Part shown: piece after piece, positions 50,592 to 58,977 of the stretch
How positions within the stretch are numbered: position 1 is the stretch's first letter
Layout of the letters: the number at the start of each line of letters is the position of its first letter
Origin: an uncultured Pelagibacteraceae bacterium
GTDB taxonomy: Bacteria > Pseudomonadota > Alphaproteobacteria > Pelagibacterales > Pelagibacteraceae
Length of the DNA stretch: 64,000 nucleotides
Reading direction: 5' to 3'
NCBI GenBank assembly: GCA_902619495.1
Contig: CACNEM010000005.1
Coordinates: 1-64,000, forward strand
Made by a program: the position numbers and the translations under genes
The notes under the pieces: generated by a model
What the model saw: the letters and a program-made list of their open reading frames with translations, nothing else
Told to the model about the DNA's origin: nothing
Databases searched by the model: none

Positions 50592-50627
50592 ATAAGGCCT
50601 GAACGGGGGAACCGAAACAGGCCTTAT
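50592..50627 (-). terminator. intrinsic terminator after the first amtB
   Basis: Ten-base stem ATAAGGCCTG / CAGGCCTTAT with a G/C-rich 16-base loop. It is located just after the stop at 50662 on the minus strand and followed by TTATTTTA. A second, weaker repeat (TTCCC / GGGAA) lies between it and the stop. It should separate the two amtB transcripts. Confidence 0.8.
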
Positions 50628-50661
50628 AATTTTTCCCAACTAACGAGGGAGGGAATTTTTA

Positions 50662-51954
50662 TTAGTCTCTAATACCGTAAGCTATTACACCGACTTCTGC
50701 TTTATCAGTTCCTAGTCTTTCAGCTTCCTTGCTTATTCTTAATCCAATTGTATTTTTGATAATTTGGAAAACAATAAACGAGACTATGAATACGAATACC
50801 ACAACTGAGATAGTTCCTAAGAATTGTGCTCCGAAAGTAACATCTCCATTTGTTAATGGCACTGCTAATGTACCCCATACTCCAGCTACTAAGTGTGCTG
50901 GGATAGCTCCAACTACGTCATCAATTTTCATTTTGAACAATAGTTTTGTTGAGAAGTACATTAATACTCCTGCTATTGCTCCAATGAAGATTGCAGCTAA
51001 CGGACTTGGTGTTAATGGCTCTGCTGTAATACCTACTAACCCGGCAATCGCGCCGTTTAGCATCATTACTACATCAGTTTTTCCACCAATAACTCTTGAT
51101 ACTATTGCAGCGGCTAATACACCACCACCTGCAGCTAAGTTCGTATTGATATAAATTGTAGCAACTGCTGATACGTCTTCTAACGTTCCAGAAGCTAACT
51201 GAGATCCACCATTAAAACCGAACCAACCTAACCAAAGTATAAATACTCCTAGTGTTGCTAACGGAATTGATGATGCAGCAAATGGTGCCATTGGCTTAGC
51301 CTCGCCTTTTCCTGAAAATCTGCCACTTCTAGCACCTAATACGATTGCGCCTGCAAGAGCCGCAGCTCCTCCAGCAGCATGTACTAATGTTGAACCAGCA
51401 AAGTCTGAGAATCCAGCGACTGATAACCATCCGCCACCCCACTGCCAGCCCATTGAAATTGGATATATTATTCCAGTTAAAATTGCGGCAAATAAGAAAA
51501 ATGGCCAGATCTTAATTCTTTCAGCTAACGTACCAGAAACGATTGACATTGTAGTTGCACAGAACACCATTTGGAAGAACCAATCAGAACCATCAGAATA
51601 TCCTGTTTCTAATGATGAATTATCACTCCATGGTGTGAATGAACCTATATATCCTCCTTCTGGGATACCGTAAGCTAAATTGTAACCAACCAACCAGAAC
51701 ATAACTCCGGCGATTGAATATAAACCTATATTCTTAGCACAGATTGCTGATACAGATTTTGATGTTACTAATCCTGACTCTAACATCGCAAAACCTGCGG
51801 CCATCCACATGACCAAGAAACCTGACATTAAAAATAATAGGGTATTAAAAATGTATTGTACTTCTGCAGACACTGTAGTCTCAGCATATCCAAGACCTGC
51901 AAAGCCAAAATATATAGCTGTACCTGCTAGAAAGTATCCTAAGTATTTTTTCAT
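50662..51954 (-). CDS. amtB: ammonium transporter (second paralogue)
   Basis: A 430-residue Amt protein very similar in plan to the downstream copy. It has a signal peptide (GYFLAGTAIYFGFAGLGYA), WMAAGFAMLESGLVTSKSV, MGWQWGGGWLSVAGF, GSTLVHAAGGAAALAG and VGAIPAHLVAGVWGTLAVP with the pore His pair. Both paralogues keep the C-terminal GTDKAEVG(V)xAYxIRD tail that binds PII proteins in this family. A GGGAG lies upstream of the ATG. No glnK is adjacent. The two copies may differ in affinity or regulation. Confidence 0.93.
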   Translation of the reverse strand: MKKYLGYFLAGTAIYFGFAGLGYAETTVSAEVQYIFNTLLFLMSGFLVMWMAAGFAMLESGLVTSKSVSAICAKNIGLYSIAGVMFWLVGYNLAYGIPEGGYIGSFTPWSDNSSLETGYSDGSDWFFQMVFCATTMSIVSGTLAERIKIWPFFLFAAILTGIIYPISMGWQWGGGWLSVAGFSDFAGSTLVHAAGGAAALAGAIVLGARSGRFSGKGEAKPMAPFAASSIPLATLGVFILWLGWFGFNGGSQLASGTLEDVSAVATIYINTNLAAGGGVLAAAIVSRVIGGKTDVVMMLNGAIAGLVGITAEPLTPSPLAAIFIGAIAGVLMYFSTKLLFKMKIDDVVGAIPAHLVAGVWGTLAVPLTNGDVTFGAQFLGTISVVVFVFIVSFIVFQIIKNTIGLRISKEAERLGTDKAEVGVIAYGIRD

Positions 51955-52048
51955 AACTAACTCCCTTGTTAAGCGAGCGTTATAGGGTTTTAACTATTGA
52001 AAAAGAATTGAATAGTCTTAATTTGAGGTATGCAGTTTTTGCAAGTAG

Positions 52049-52085
52049 TTTAGCCCTTATTTGAGAATCTCAAATAAGGGCTAAA
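52049..52085. terminator. long perfect palindrome after the HU gene
   Basis: Eighteen-base arm TTTAGCCCTTATTTGAGA is repeated inverted around one central base, so the real loop is only a few bases. It begins 9 bases after the HU stop on the minus strand and lacks a clear T-run in that direction. Probably the HU terminator or a 3' stabilising stem. Confidence 0.75.
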
Positions 52086-52093
52086 TAAAACGT

Positions 52094-52369
52094 TTATCGG
52101 TTAAACATTTCTTTTAAGCTTTTAGCTGGTAAAAACTTAACTTTCTGAGATGCAGCAATTTGAATAGACTCTCCTGTACGAGGGTTTCTTCCTACCCTAG
52201 CTTTTCTTTTTGCTACTTTATAAGTACCAAATCCAGCTATTTTTACAGTATCGTCATTCTTTAAAGCATCTAAAATAATAGTCGTTATTGAGTCAAAAGT
52301 TCTTTCAGCATCAGCTTTGCTTTGACCCAGTGTGGACGATATTTTTGCTACTAGTTGTTTTTTATTCAT
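52094..52369 (-). CDS. HU family DNA-binding protein
   Basis: A 91-residue nucleoid protein. The N-terminal MNKKQLVAKISSTLGQSKAD helix-turn-helix dimer region, FGTYKVAKRKARVGRNPRTG (beta-arm with conserved RNPxTG) and a C-terminal helix LPAKSLKEMF are all present. IHF is a less likely alternative. It follows rseP on the same strand after a 142-bp gap containing AT-rich promoter-like DNA, so is probably transcribed independently at high level. Confidence 0.95.
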   Translation of the reverse strand: MNKKQLVAKISSTLGQSKADAERTFDSITTIILDALKNDDTVKIAGFGTYKVAKRKARVGRNPRTGESIQIAASQKVKFLPAKSLKEMFNR

Positions 52370-52511
52370 TTATGCCCCTTAGTTAATATATAATCTCTAT
52401 AAAAATCCAATAAAATCAACATTTTTTTGGTGTTTCACGTAAATATCAACACAATATATTGTGTGGTCAAAAATCGTTGATTTTATTAACTTTTTTGAAT
52501 AAAAAAATGGC

Positions 52512-53630
52512 TTAAAATAAGCCTAAATCTCTTAAATCATTAAATGTGGTGAAAAACATTAAAGAAAGTAGCAAAAAAAGACCGATTCGAAAAAATCCTT
52601 CTTGAGTCCTTTGTGTTAAAGGTCTGCCTAAAACCTTTTCAAAAGCATAAAACATCAAGTGTCCGCCATCTAACATAGGAATAGGCAACAAATTAATAAA
52701 TCCTAAGCTAATCGATATGTAAGCCATAATACTGAGAAAGGCTATAAAGCCAAGTTTTGCAACCTGACCTGTGATTTTAGCTATTTTTATAGGACCGCCT
52801 AATTGAGTGGTGTCTCCTGTGCCTTTAAACATAGAAATAATAAAATTCCATGAAGCATCAATTACAAACCAAGTCTCTTTGAAAGCATAGAGCAAAGCGG
52901 TTGCTGGCCCTAATCTCTCTCTTTTCAACTCGTCATTTAATGGGGCTATTTTTATACCTATAATCTTTTTATTTGCCTTATTGCCTAAAGAGTCCTCGTC
53001 TTTAATTACTTCAGGTTTTACAGAAAAAGTAATTTCACTGTCATTTCTCAATATGCCGATATCAATTTTCTCTGATGAAGAGGAATTAATGAACGCAGAA
53101 ACTTCCATTATGCTATTTACATCCTTACCATTTATAGATTTAATAATGTCTCCTGACTTAATACCTGCCTCTTCTGCAGGACTTTCTACTTGAACCTCCT
53201 GAATTTGAGCAGGAGTAAAATCTTTTCCAGAAAACATGTAAATGAATGCAAAAATAAATATTGCTAATAAAAAATTCGCAAAAGGTCCAGCAGCTACTAT
53301 TATAGATCTTTGATATAAAGGTTTAACTACAAATAATTTTTCTTGATCTTCTTTACTGTATTTTTTTAATAATTCTTCTTGCTCTGCTTGACTAAAAACA
53401 TTTCTATCGCCAAAAAATTTTACATATCCTCCTAGAGGAATTGCACAAAATTTCCATCTTGTTCCATGTTTATCGTTATATCCGAATATTTCTTTTCCAA
53501 ACCCAATAGAAAAATCTGTAATACCAACACCATATTTCTTTGCATAATAATAATGCCCAAATTCATGGATAAATACTACAACCGTAAGTAGAATTATAAA
53601 AGGTATTATAAATGAAATTAAAATTTCCAT
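52512..53630 (-). CDS. rseP: site-2 protease, RseP-like (M50)
   Basis: Intramembrane zinc protease of 372 residues. The first helix carries VVFIHEFGHYYYAKK (HExxH), the PDZ domain is around VQVESPAEEAGIKSGDIIKSI, and the third membrane region has NLLPIPMLDGGHLM (LDG, third Zn ligand). Several hydrophobic helices at both ends. Probably cleaves anti-sigma factors and signal-peptide remnants. No uppS, cdsA or bamA neighbours, so the usual cluster is broken. The start overlaps the LysR stop by 13 bp. Confidence 0.93.
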   Translation of the reverse strand: MEILISFIIPFIILLTVVVFIHEFGHYYYAKKYGVGITDFSIGFGKEIFGYNDKHGTRWKFCAIPLGGYVKFFGDRNVFSQAEQEELLKKYSKEDQEKLFVVKPLYQRSIIVAAGPFANFLLAIFIFAFIYMFSGKDFTPAQIQEVQVESPAEEAGIKSGDIIKSINGKDVNSIMEVSAFINSSSSEKIDIGILRNDSEITFSVKPEVIKDEDSLGNKANKKIIGIKIAPLNDELKRERLGPATALLYAFKETWFVIDASWNFIISMFKGTGDTTQLGGPIKIAKITGQVAKLGFIAFLSIMAYISISLGFINLLPIPMLDGGHLMFYAFEKVLGRPLTQRTQEGFFRIGLFLLLSLMFFTTFNDLRDLGLF

Positions 53631-54508
53631 TCGTTCACTTTACTAAATAAAAAATTTCTAAAAGCAACTAATCTTGCGTTATTTTTTAATGAGGATGGAT
53701 ATACAAAATGAGTTTCTGTTGGCTTACCAGGCTCGTTAGGTAAAACTTTTGTTATGCCATTAATGTTGTATGTTATGTAATCTGGTAAAGCAGCTAAACC
53801 AACTCCGCTTTGAACTGCAAGTAACAAGCCATAAACACTATTCACTCTCATTAAGGATCTTCTTTTTTTTCCATCTTTTGCTCCAACTTTTAATACCCAG
53901 TCAGGATTATAAACAGGTGACGGAGCACCTTTGCCGTAAGTGATGAACTTATGCTTATCTAAATCTTTAGGTGTTTTTGGATAACCATTTTTTTCCAAAT
54001 ATTCATTAGAACCGTAAATATGATAATTAAAATCAACAAATTTTTTTTGAATTAAATTTAGTTGTTTAGGTCTTCTCATCCTAATAGCTACATCGGCCTC
54101 ACGAGTAGCTAAATCAAGTTCTCTATCATCAAATATTAATTCTATTTCAATACCAGGGTTAAGATCCATAAACTCTTTTATTCTTGGAGTTAACCATGTA
54201 GTTCCAAAACTTACGACAGTGGTAACAACTAATTTTCCGTTAATCTTATCTTTTTGACCACTTAGATTTGACTCAACATCTTTAAGTTTTGAAATAATTT
54301 CATGAGCTGATTTAAAAAGGTACTCGCCATTTTCTGTAAGAACTAATCCTCTTGCGTGACGTTCGAATAGCTGGACTTTTAGATCACTTTCTAAGCCTTG
54401 AATTTGGCGACTTATAGCGGACTGGCTTAAATTAAGTATAGTTGAAGCTTTTGTAAAACTTGAAGCTTCGGCAACAGTGTGAAAAATTTTTAATTTATCC
54501 CAATCCAT
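53618..54508 (-). CDS. LysR family transcriptional regulator
   Basis: A 296-residue LTTR. The N-terminal helix-turn-helix is WDKLKIFHTVAEASSFTKAS with LNLSQSAISRQIQGLE and LFERHARGLVLTENGE. The C-terminal half is a periplasmic-binding-protein-like effector domain (VVVSFGTTWLTPRIKEF, READVAIRMRRPKQ). It is 17 bp from the AcuI-type oxidoreductase on the same strand, in a position to be co-transcribed and possibly to regulate it. Effector unknown. Confidence 0.92.
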   Translation of the reverse strand: MDWDKLKIFHTVAEASSFTKASTILNLSQSAISRQIQGLESDLKVQLFERHARGLVLTENGEYLFKSAHEIISKLKDVESNLSGQKDKINGKLVVTTVVSFGTTWLTPRIKEFMDLNPGIEIELIFDDRELDLATREADVAIRMRRPKQLNLIQKKFVDFNYHIYGSNEYLEKNGYPKTPKDLDKHKFITYGKGAPSPVYNPDWVLKVGAKDGKKRRSLMRVNSVYGLLLAVQSGVGLAALPDYITYNINGITKVLPNEPGKPTETHFVYPSSLKNNARLVAFRNFLFSKVNEWKF

Positions 54509-54525
54509 TAGTAATTGATTATAGT

Positions 54526-55527
54526 TTATTTATTTGGATTTACTATAGCTCTTCCAGAAAACTCTCCTTTTAAAAGCATAGGATAAGTTTCCAAAAGTTC
54601 AGTAAACGAAAGCTCTTTCGTAAACGATTGAACTTTAGAAAAATCAATCAATTTGGCTGCTTCGCCCCAGACAAACTCTCTTCGTTTTATTGAGGAACCA
54701 GACGAATCGATACCCCATAGTTTAACACCTCTAATTATAAAAGGCATTACACTTGTGTTAATTTTAATTCCCCCTGCATTTCCACACGCAGCAACAATTC
54801 CACCAGGTTTAGTTTGTGCAAATATTTTTGTCAAAGCAGCGCCGCCTACAGTGTCAACAACTCCGTCCCAAACTCCTTTTTCTAGAAGTTTACTTTCTCC
54901 ATCAAATTCTTTTCTGTCTATAATGTTTTTCGCACCTAAACCTTTTAGATAATCATTTTTATCTTTTTTTCCTGTTACAGCATGAACATTATATCCCATT
55001 TTAGATAAAATCATTACAGCAATACTTCCAACACCACCCGTAGCGCCAGTTACCAAAACATCTTTTACTTTTTCACCTAACAACAATTCTTCTTTAGCTT
55101 TGACTGCAAAAGAACACAAAAGAGCTGTAAAACCTGCTGTGCCGAGCATCATAGATTTATGAGAATCTAAATCTTTTGGTATTTTAATTAAAAAGTTAGC
55201 GTCAACTTTAGCGTACTGAGCAAAACCACCAAAGAAAGCTTCTCCTACCCTAAAACCAGTCAAAATTACTTTATCGTCTTTTTTAAATTTATTATCTTCA
55301 CTTTCAACTACGGTGCCTGAAAAATCTATACCTGGAACGAAAGGAAATTTTCTTACAATTTTGCCTCCATTATTTAAAATTAATGCATCTTTATAATTAA
55401 GACTTGAATAATCTATTTTGACTAAAACGTTTCCATCTTTAAGATGACTTGTATCGATTTCTTTAATTTCTCTTGTAAATTTTTCGTTTTGATTATCTAT
55501 AACTATAGCTTTAAATTTTTGAGACAT
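54526..55527 (-). CDS. acuI: YhdH/AcuI-type MDR oxidoreductase (probable acrylyl-CoA reductase)
   Basis: A 333-residue zinc-independent medium-chain dehydrogenase. Features: VKIDYSSLNYKDALIL near the N-terminus, PFVPGIDFSGTVVES, DVLVTGATGGVGSIAVMIL (NADPH binding) and CGNAGGI, matching YhdH/AcuI. AcuI reduces acryloyl-CoA to propionyl-CoA with NADPH and detoxifies acrylate, relevant to DMSP users; whether this copy does so is inference. Adjacent folE ends next to its start; LysR follows. Confidence 0.85.
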   Translation of the reverse strand: MSQKFKAIVIDNQNEKFTREIKEIDTSHLKDGNVLVKIDYSSLNYKDALILNNGGKIVRKFPFVPGIDFSGTVVESEDNKFKKDDKVILTGFRVGEAFFGGFAQYAKVDANFLIKIPKDLDSHKSMMLGTAGFTALLCSFAVKAKEELLLGEKVKDVLVTGATGGVGSIAVMILSKMGYNVHAVTGKKDKNDYLKGLGAKNIIDRKEFDGESKLLEKGVWDGVVDTVGGAALTKIFAQTKPGGIVAACGNAGGIKINTSVMPFIIRGVKLWGIDSSGSSIKRREFVWGEAAKLIDFSKVQSFTKELSFTELLETYPMLLKGEFSGRAIVNPNK

Positions 55528-56136
55528 TTATTTTTTAATATATCTTAAATATCTATTCTGAATACTTAAGTCTTCTCTGAAAGAACCTAAAAAATAGTTA
55601 GTAACTGTTGTCGCTCTCTCCTTTTTGACGCCTCTCATGGTCATACATTGATGAGCAGCATCAATGGTAACTGCTACTCCTTTCGCGTCTAATGAATTCA
55701 TTAAAGTTTTAGCGATCTGCATTGTAAGTCTTTCTTGAGTTTGAAGTCTTTTGGAGAATATTTCTACCGTTCTCGCTAACTTGCTTAAACCTACAACCTT
55801 TTTTTTAGGGATATATGCGACATGCGCTACACCAATTATAGGTGCCATGTGATGCTCGCAATGACTTTCAAGTGTGATGTTTTTTTCCACTACCATATCG
55901 TCATAACCCTCCACGTCTCCAAACGTTTTGGATAAATCAGCTTCAGCATCTTGATGATAACCTTTAAAATATTCCTTGAATGCTTTAATTACCCTCTTTG
56001 GTGTCTCAACAAGACCTTCTCTGTTAGGATCTTCTCCTATCCATTTAAGAATAGTTTTAAATGCCTCTTCTGCCTGTTTATCTGAAACTTCAGGCTTTTT
56101 TGAGGATGTTTTATCTGCGTCTTTAACTAACTTCAT
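55528..56136 (-). CDS. folE: GTP cyclohydrolase I
   Basis: First step of tetrahydrofolate (and queuosine precursor) synthesis: GTP to dihydroneopterin triphosphate. The 202-residue protein has a disordered N-terminus, then WIGEDPNREGLVETPKRV. Zn ligands are Cys in LESHCEHHMAPI (with His) and the second Cys in HQCMTMRGVKK, with GLSKLARTVEIFSKRLQ QERLT-type active-site segment. Immediately next to the acuI-like gene. The window also has a CADD homologue supplying para-aminobenzoate. Confidence 0.95.
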   Translation of the reverse strand: MKLVKDADKTSSKKPEVSDKQAEEAFKTILKWIGEDPNREGLVETPKRVIKAFKEYFKGYHQDAEADLSKTFGDVEGYDDMVVEKNITLESHCEHHMAPIIGVAHVAYIPKKKVVGLSKLARTVEIFSKRLQTQERLTMQIAKTLMNSLDAKGVAVTIDAAHQCMTMRGVKKERATTVTNYFLGSFREDLSIQNRYLRYIKK

Positions 56137-56210
56137 TGTTTAAAGGTTTTATAGGACATATTTGATTAATGCAAATTGCTATTTTGTCTTTTTTTCATTA
56201 TTTTACCCTC

Positions 56211-56678
56211 ATGTTCAAAAAGAGAGAAAGCGTATTTGAGGTAGAAGAAGGAAAATTTCTATCTCCTAAATTTGATAAAGATGGACTTATTCCAGTAACC
56301 ACCTCTGACAGTAGCTCCGGTGAATTACTAATGCATGGTTACATGAATGAAGAAGCTCTAAAAAAAACAATTGAAACTAAAGAAGCTCATTATTGGAGTA
56401 GATCTAGAAAAGATATATGGCACAAAGGAAAAACAAGCGGTTTTGTACAAAAAGTTATTGATCTAAGAATAGATGATGATCAGGATGCATTGTGGATGTC
56501 AGTAGATATAGGAAACGGAGCAAGCTGCCATGTAGGATATAAATCATGTTTTTACAGATCAATACCTTTAGGAAAAATTGAAAATTCTGAAGAAATTAAA
56601 TTAGAATTTAAAGAAAAAGAAAAAAAATTTGATCCTGAAAAAGTTTATAAAGGTCAACCTAATCCAACTAAGCTATAA
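56211..56678 (+). CDS. hisI: phosphoribosyl-AMP cyclohydrolase
   Basis: Third step of histidine biosynthesis. The core VTTSDSSSGELLMHGYMNEEAL, YWSRSRKDIWHKG and the Zn-binding SCHVGYKSCFYR motif are clear. I start at ATG 56211 (MFKKRESV), giving 155 residues; the longer frame adds a hydrophobic leader unlikely for a cytoplasmic enzyme. The C-terminal KVYKGQPNPTKL tail has no HisE domain. Two base pairs separate it from the next gene. Confidence 0.93.
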   Translation: MFKKRESVFEVEEGKFLSPKFDKDGLIPVTTSDSSSGELLMHGYMNEEALKKTIETKEAHYWSRSRKDIWHKGKTSGFVQKVIDLRIDDDQDALWMSVDIGNGASCHVGYKSCFYRSIPLGKIENSEEIKLEFKEKEKKFDPEKVYKGQPNPTKL

Positions 56679-56680
56679 TT

Positions 56681-57289
56681 ATGAAAGTAATAAGGCCTTT
56701 TGGTCCAAAAATAGCTAAATTAAAATTTTCTAATCAATTAATAAAAAAAATTAATAATGAAGTTGACCAAATTGTAAATAAAAAAAGTTTATTAAAAAAA
56801 CTAGATTATTCAAAAAAATTAGTCGGACAGGTCAAACAGGAATTTCAATTACCGGAATCCTTTGTAAAAAAAAATTTAGAAAAAGTAATATTTAATGCAG
56901 TAAAAAAATATATTTTTAAAACTATTGGAAAAAAAGTAAAAAAAATTTCAATCAAAAATTTTTGGATAGTAAGACAATTTAATAATGAATATAACCCAAT
57001 ACATTACCACGATGGACACATATCTGGTGTGGGTTACTTAAAAATTCCAAAATTTGTTTCAAAGGGCTATAAAAAATCAAAAATTGACGGCACAATCGAT
57101 TTTATTAATGGAAATAAAATGTTTTTAAGTGATAGTATTTACAACCATCAACCAAAAGAAGGAGATGTAATTCTTTTTCCACATTATTTGATGCATACAG
57201 CATATCCATTTAAATCAAGTGGAGAAAGAAGATCCTTTTCATTTAATCTAGAAATAGATAAAAAAATTGCTAATGTTTTTTCAAGATGA
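56681..57289 (+). CDS. putative 2-oxoglutarate/Fe(II) dioxygenase-like protein
   Basis: A 202-residue protein whose second half forms the 2OG-Fe(II) double-stranded beta helix seen in TIGR02466-type proteins: NPIHYHDGHISGVGYLKIP carries the first iron-binding His-x-Asp candidate, and LFPHYLMHTAYPFKSSGERR the distal His and the Arg that binds 2-oxoglutarate. The N-terminal part is Lys-rich. The target is unknown. Its stop overlaps the DUF2237 start by 4 bp. Confidence 0.72.
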   Translation: MKVIRPFGPKIAKLKFSNQLIKKINNEVDQIVNKKSLLKKLDYSKKLVGQVKQEFQLPESFVKKNLEKVIFNAVKKYIFKTIGKKVKKISIKNFWIVRQFNNEYNPIHYHDGHISGVGYLKIPKFVSKGYKKSKIDGTIDFINGNKMFLSDSIYNHQPKEGDVILFPHYLMHTAYPFKSSGERRSFSFNLEIDKKIANVFSR

Positions 57290-57663
57290 GTAATGAAATT
57301 CAAAAAAATGTTTTCGGTGAGCCTTTAGAACCATGTTCTAATGACCCATTAACAGGTTGGTTTAGAGATGGATGTTGTAATACAGATAAAAATGATAGAG
57401 GGGTTCATACAGTTTGTGCAAAAGTGACAGATAAATTTTTACTTTGGTCAAAGAAGGTAGGTAATGATTTGATTACACCTCATCCTGAATTTGGGTTTCC
57501 AGGTTTGAAAGATGGTGACTGTTGGTGCGTTTGCGCTACTTGGTACGCTAGAGCTATCGAAGAGGATGCAGCCTGCTCAGTTTTTTTAAAAAAAACTAAT
57601 TTAAAGACCTTAGAACTTATACCAATTGAAAAATTAAAAAAGTTTGCTGTAGATTTATCTTAG
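57286..57663 (+). CDS. DUF2237 family protein
   Basis: A 125-residue protein of the DUF2237 family: KNVFGEPLEPCSNDPLTGWF, RDGCCNTDKNDRGVHTVCA, PHPEFGFPGLKDGDCWCVCA and ARAIEEDAACSVFL. Its many conserved cysteines suggest metal or redox chemistry, but no function is established. It is widespread in proteobacteria and cyanobacteria. It converges on the TPR gene with a 4-bp overlap. Confidence 0.92.
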   Translation: MSNEIQKNVFGEPLEPCSNDPLTGWFRDGCCNTDKNDRGVHTVCAKVTDKFLLWSKKVGNDLITPHPEFGFPGLKDGDCWCVCATWYARAIEEDAACSVFLKKTNLKTLELIPIEKLKKFAVDLS

Positions 57664-58151
57664 TAAACTTTAGAGCCTTTGGTTTTAATAATCAATTCAA
57701 GTTCACTATATTCTTTACAATTACAACTCTTTAGAACTTCTAATCTTTCGTTAGCTTTATCTATTCTATTAGTTTGCACATAAAGTTCACCTAAATATTC
57801 ATTAATACCATTGTGATTTGGTTTTAAACTTAACCCTTCTAAATAAAACTTTTCGGCTTTTTCAAAGTTTCCAGTTTTTCTTGTTGTGAAACCCATGTAG
57901 TTAAGAATATCAGGATTTTTTTTGTCTGATTTATATGCTTTTTCTAATTTATTAAAAGCTTGTGAGTACAATTTTTTAGCTTTGTCAGTCTTATCTTTTT
58001 TTTCTAATTTTCCAGCTCTTTTAACTAATTTTACTGCATCCTCGTATAAAGATTCTTTATCAGAAGATGATCCGCTACTACTATCGCTTCCCGCAGCCAT
58101 TAAACTTGAGCTTAACAAAAGAGTAAAAACTATTACTAATAAATTTTTCAT
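57660..58151 (-). CDS. secreted TPR protein
   Basis: A 163-residue protein with a signal peptide (KNLLVIVFTLLLSSSLMAA), a Ser/Gly/Asp linker, and three tetratricopeptide-like repeats (ESLYEDAVKLVKRAGKLEKK, KLYSQAFNKLEKAYKSDKK, AEKFYLEGLSLKPNHNG). It ends with a CNC pair (KSCNCKEY). Probably periplasmic scaffold. I start at ATG 58151, two codons after an in-frame upstream ATG. The divergent side has 31 bp to the SDR gene. Confidence 0.82.
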   Translation of the reverse strand: MKNLLVIVFTLLLSSSLMAAGSDSSSGSSSDKESLYEDAVKLVKRAGKLEKKDKTDKAKKLYSQAFNKLEKAYKSDKKNPDILNYMGFTTRKTGNFEKAEKFYLEGLSLKPNHNGINEYLGELYVQTNRIDKANERLEVLKSCNCKEYSELELIIKTKGSKVY

Positions 58152-58182
58152 AAACACTATTTAGTTATTTTTTTGGAGATTG

Positions 58183-58893
58183 TCATGCGACAGATGATCT
58201 TCCTCCGTCAACACCTAATATTTGGCCAGTTATCCAAGAACTTTCATCTGTAAGGAGAAACTTTGCAACAGAGGCTGAGTCTCCACCCTCACCTATTCTT
58301 TTCATTGGGTGCATTTTGGCAATACCCTCGGCAACTTTTTCATTTTTAAGTAAAAAATTTGAAATTTTAGAGTTTGTCAAACTAGGGGCAATACAGTTCA
58401 CTCGAATGTTCGGGGCGAACTCAGCTGCTAAGGCTAGAGTCAAACCCTCTATGGCACCTTTTGCTGATGAAACTATTGCATGGTTTGGAAAGCCTTGTTT
58501 GACTGCTACTGTTGAAAATAAAACAACTGAACCTTTATTTTTTTTTAAGTTATCTGCTAAAGTTTTAATTACTTCAGTTGCAGAAATAAGATTTAAATTG
58601 AATGATTGCATAAAGTCACTTTTTTTTGTTAACTTTAATGGTTTTAAATCAATTGATCCCACACAAAAAGCTAAGCCATTAATAGGTTCATCTTTCAAAT
58701 CATTTAGTATTTTTTCAGAAAAGTTTTCCTCTAAGACATCGCAAACTGTAAATGTAGAGTTTAAGTTTTTTGCTAACTCCGATAAACTATTCTCATCTCT
58801 TCCAACCAAGTGCACCTGTTCACCGCTGTCAACTAATTTTTTTGCTAAAGAAGAACCAATTGATCCAGTTGCTCCTAAAATTACTTTTTTCAT
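58183..58893 (-). CDS. SDR family oxidoreductase
   Basis: Classical short-chain dehydrogenase of 236 residues: GATGSIGSSLAKKL (cofactor motif), GLAFCVGSID (NAG-like strand), the catalytic Ser in SVVLFSTVAVKQG, and a C-terminal ITGQILGVDGGRSS. The expected YxxxK reads HAIVSSAKGAIEGL, so the catalytic Tyr is replaced by Ser while Lys is kept. Catalysis may therefore be altered. I start at ATG 58893 rather than 15 bases upstream because the shorter form begins as SDRs normally do. Confidence 0.85.
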   Translation of the reverse strand: MKKVILGATGSIGSSLAKKLVDSGEQVHLVGRDENSLSELAKNLNSTFTVCDVLEENFSEKILNDLKDEPINGLAFCVGSIDLKPLKLTKKSDFMQSFNLNLISATEVIKTLADNLKKNKGSVVLFSTVAVKQGFPNHAIVSSAKGAIEGLTLALAAEFAPNIRVNCIAPSLTNSKISNFLLKNEKVAEGIAKMHPMKRIGEGGDSASVAKFLLTDESSWITGQILGVDGGRSSVA

Positions 58894-58977
58894 AATTAAA
58901 AATAACATTATTAAAGGTTATTTACATGCAAATAATGACGCGTGTAATATCTAAATAAAATATGTATTTTAATACTT

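Noticed and set aside
50729-51154. A 141-residue plus-strand frame
   Set aside because: Antisense shadow of the second amtB; codon mirroring explains its length.
58316-58954. A 212-residue plus-strand frame
   Set aside because: It is antisense to the SDR gene, whose motifs are clear; the translation shows no family features.
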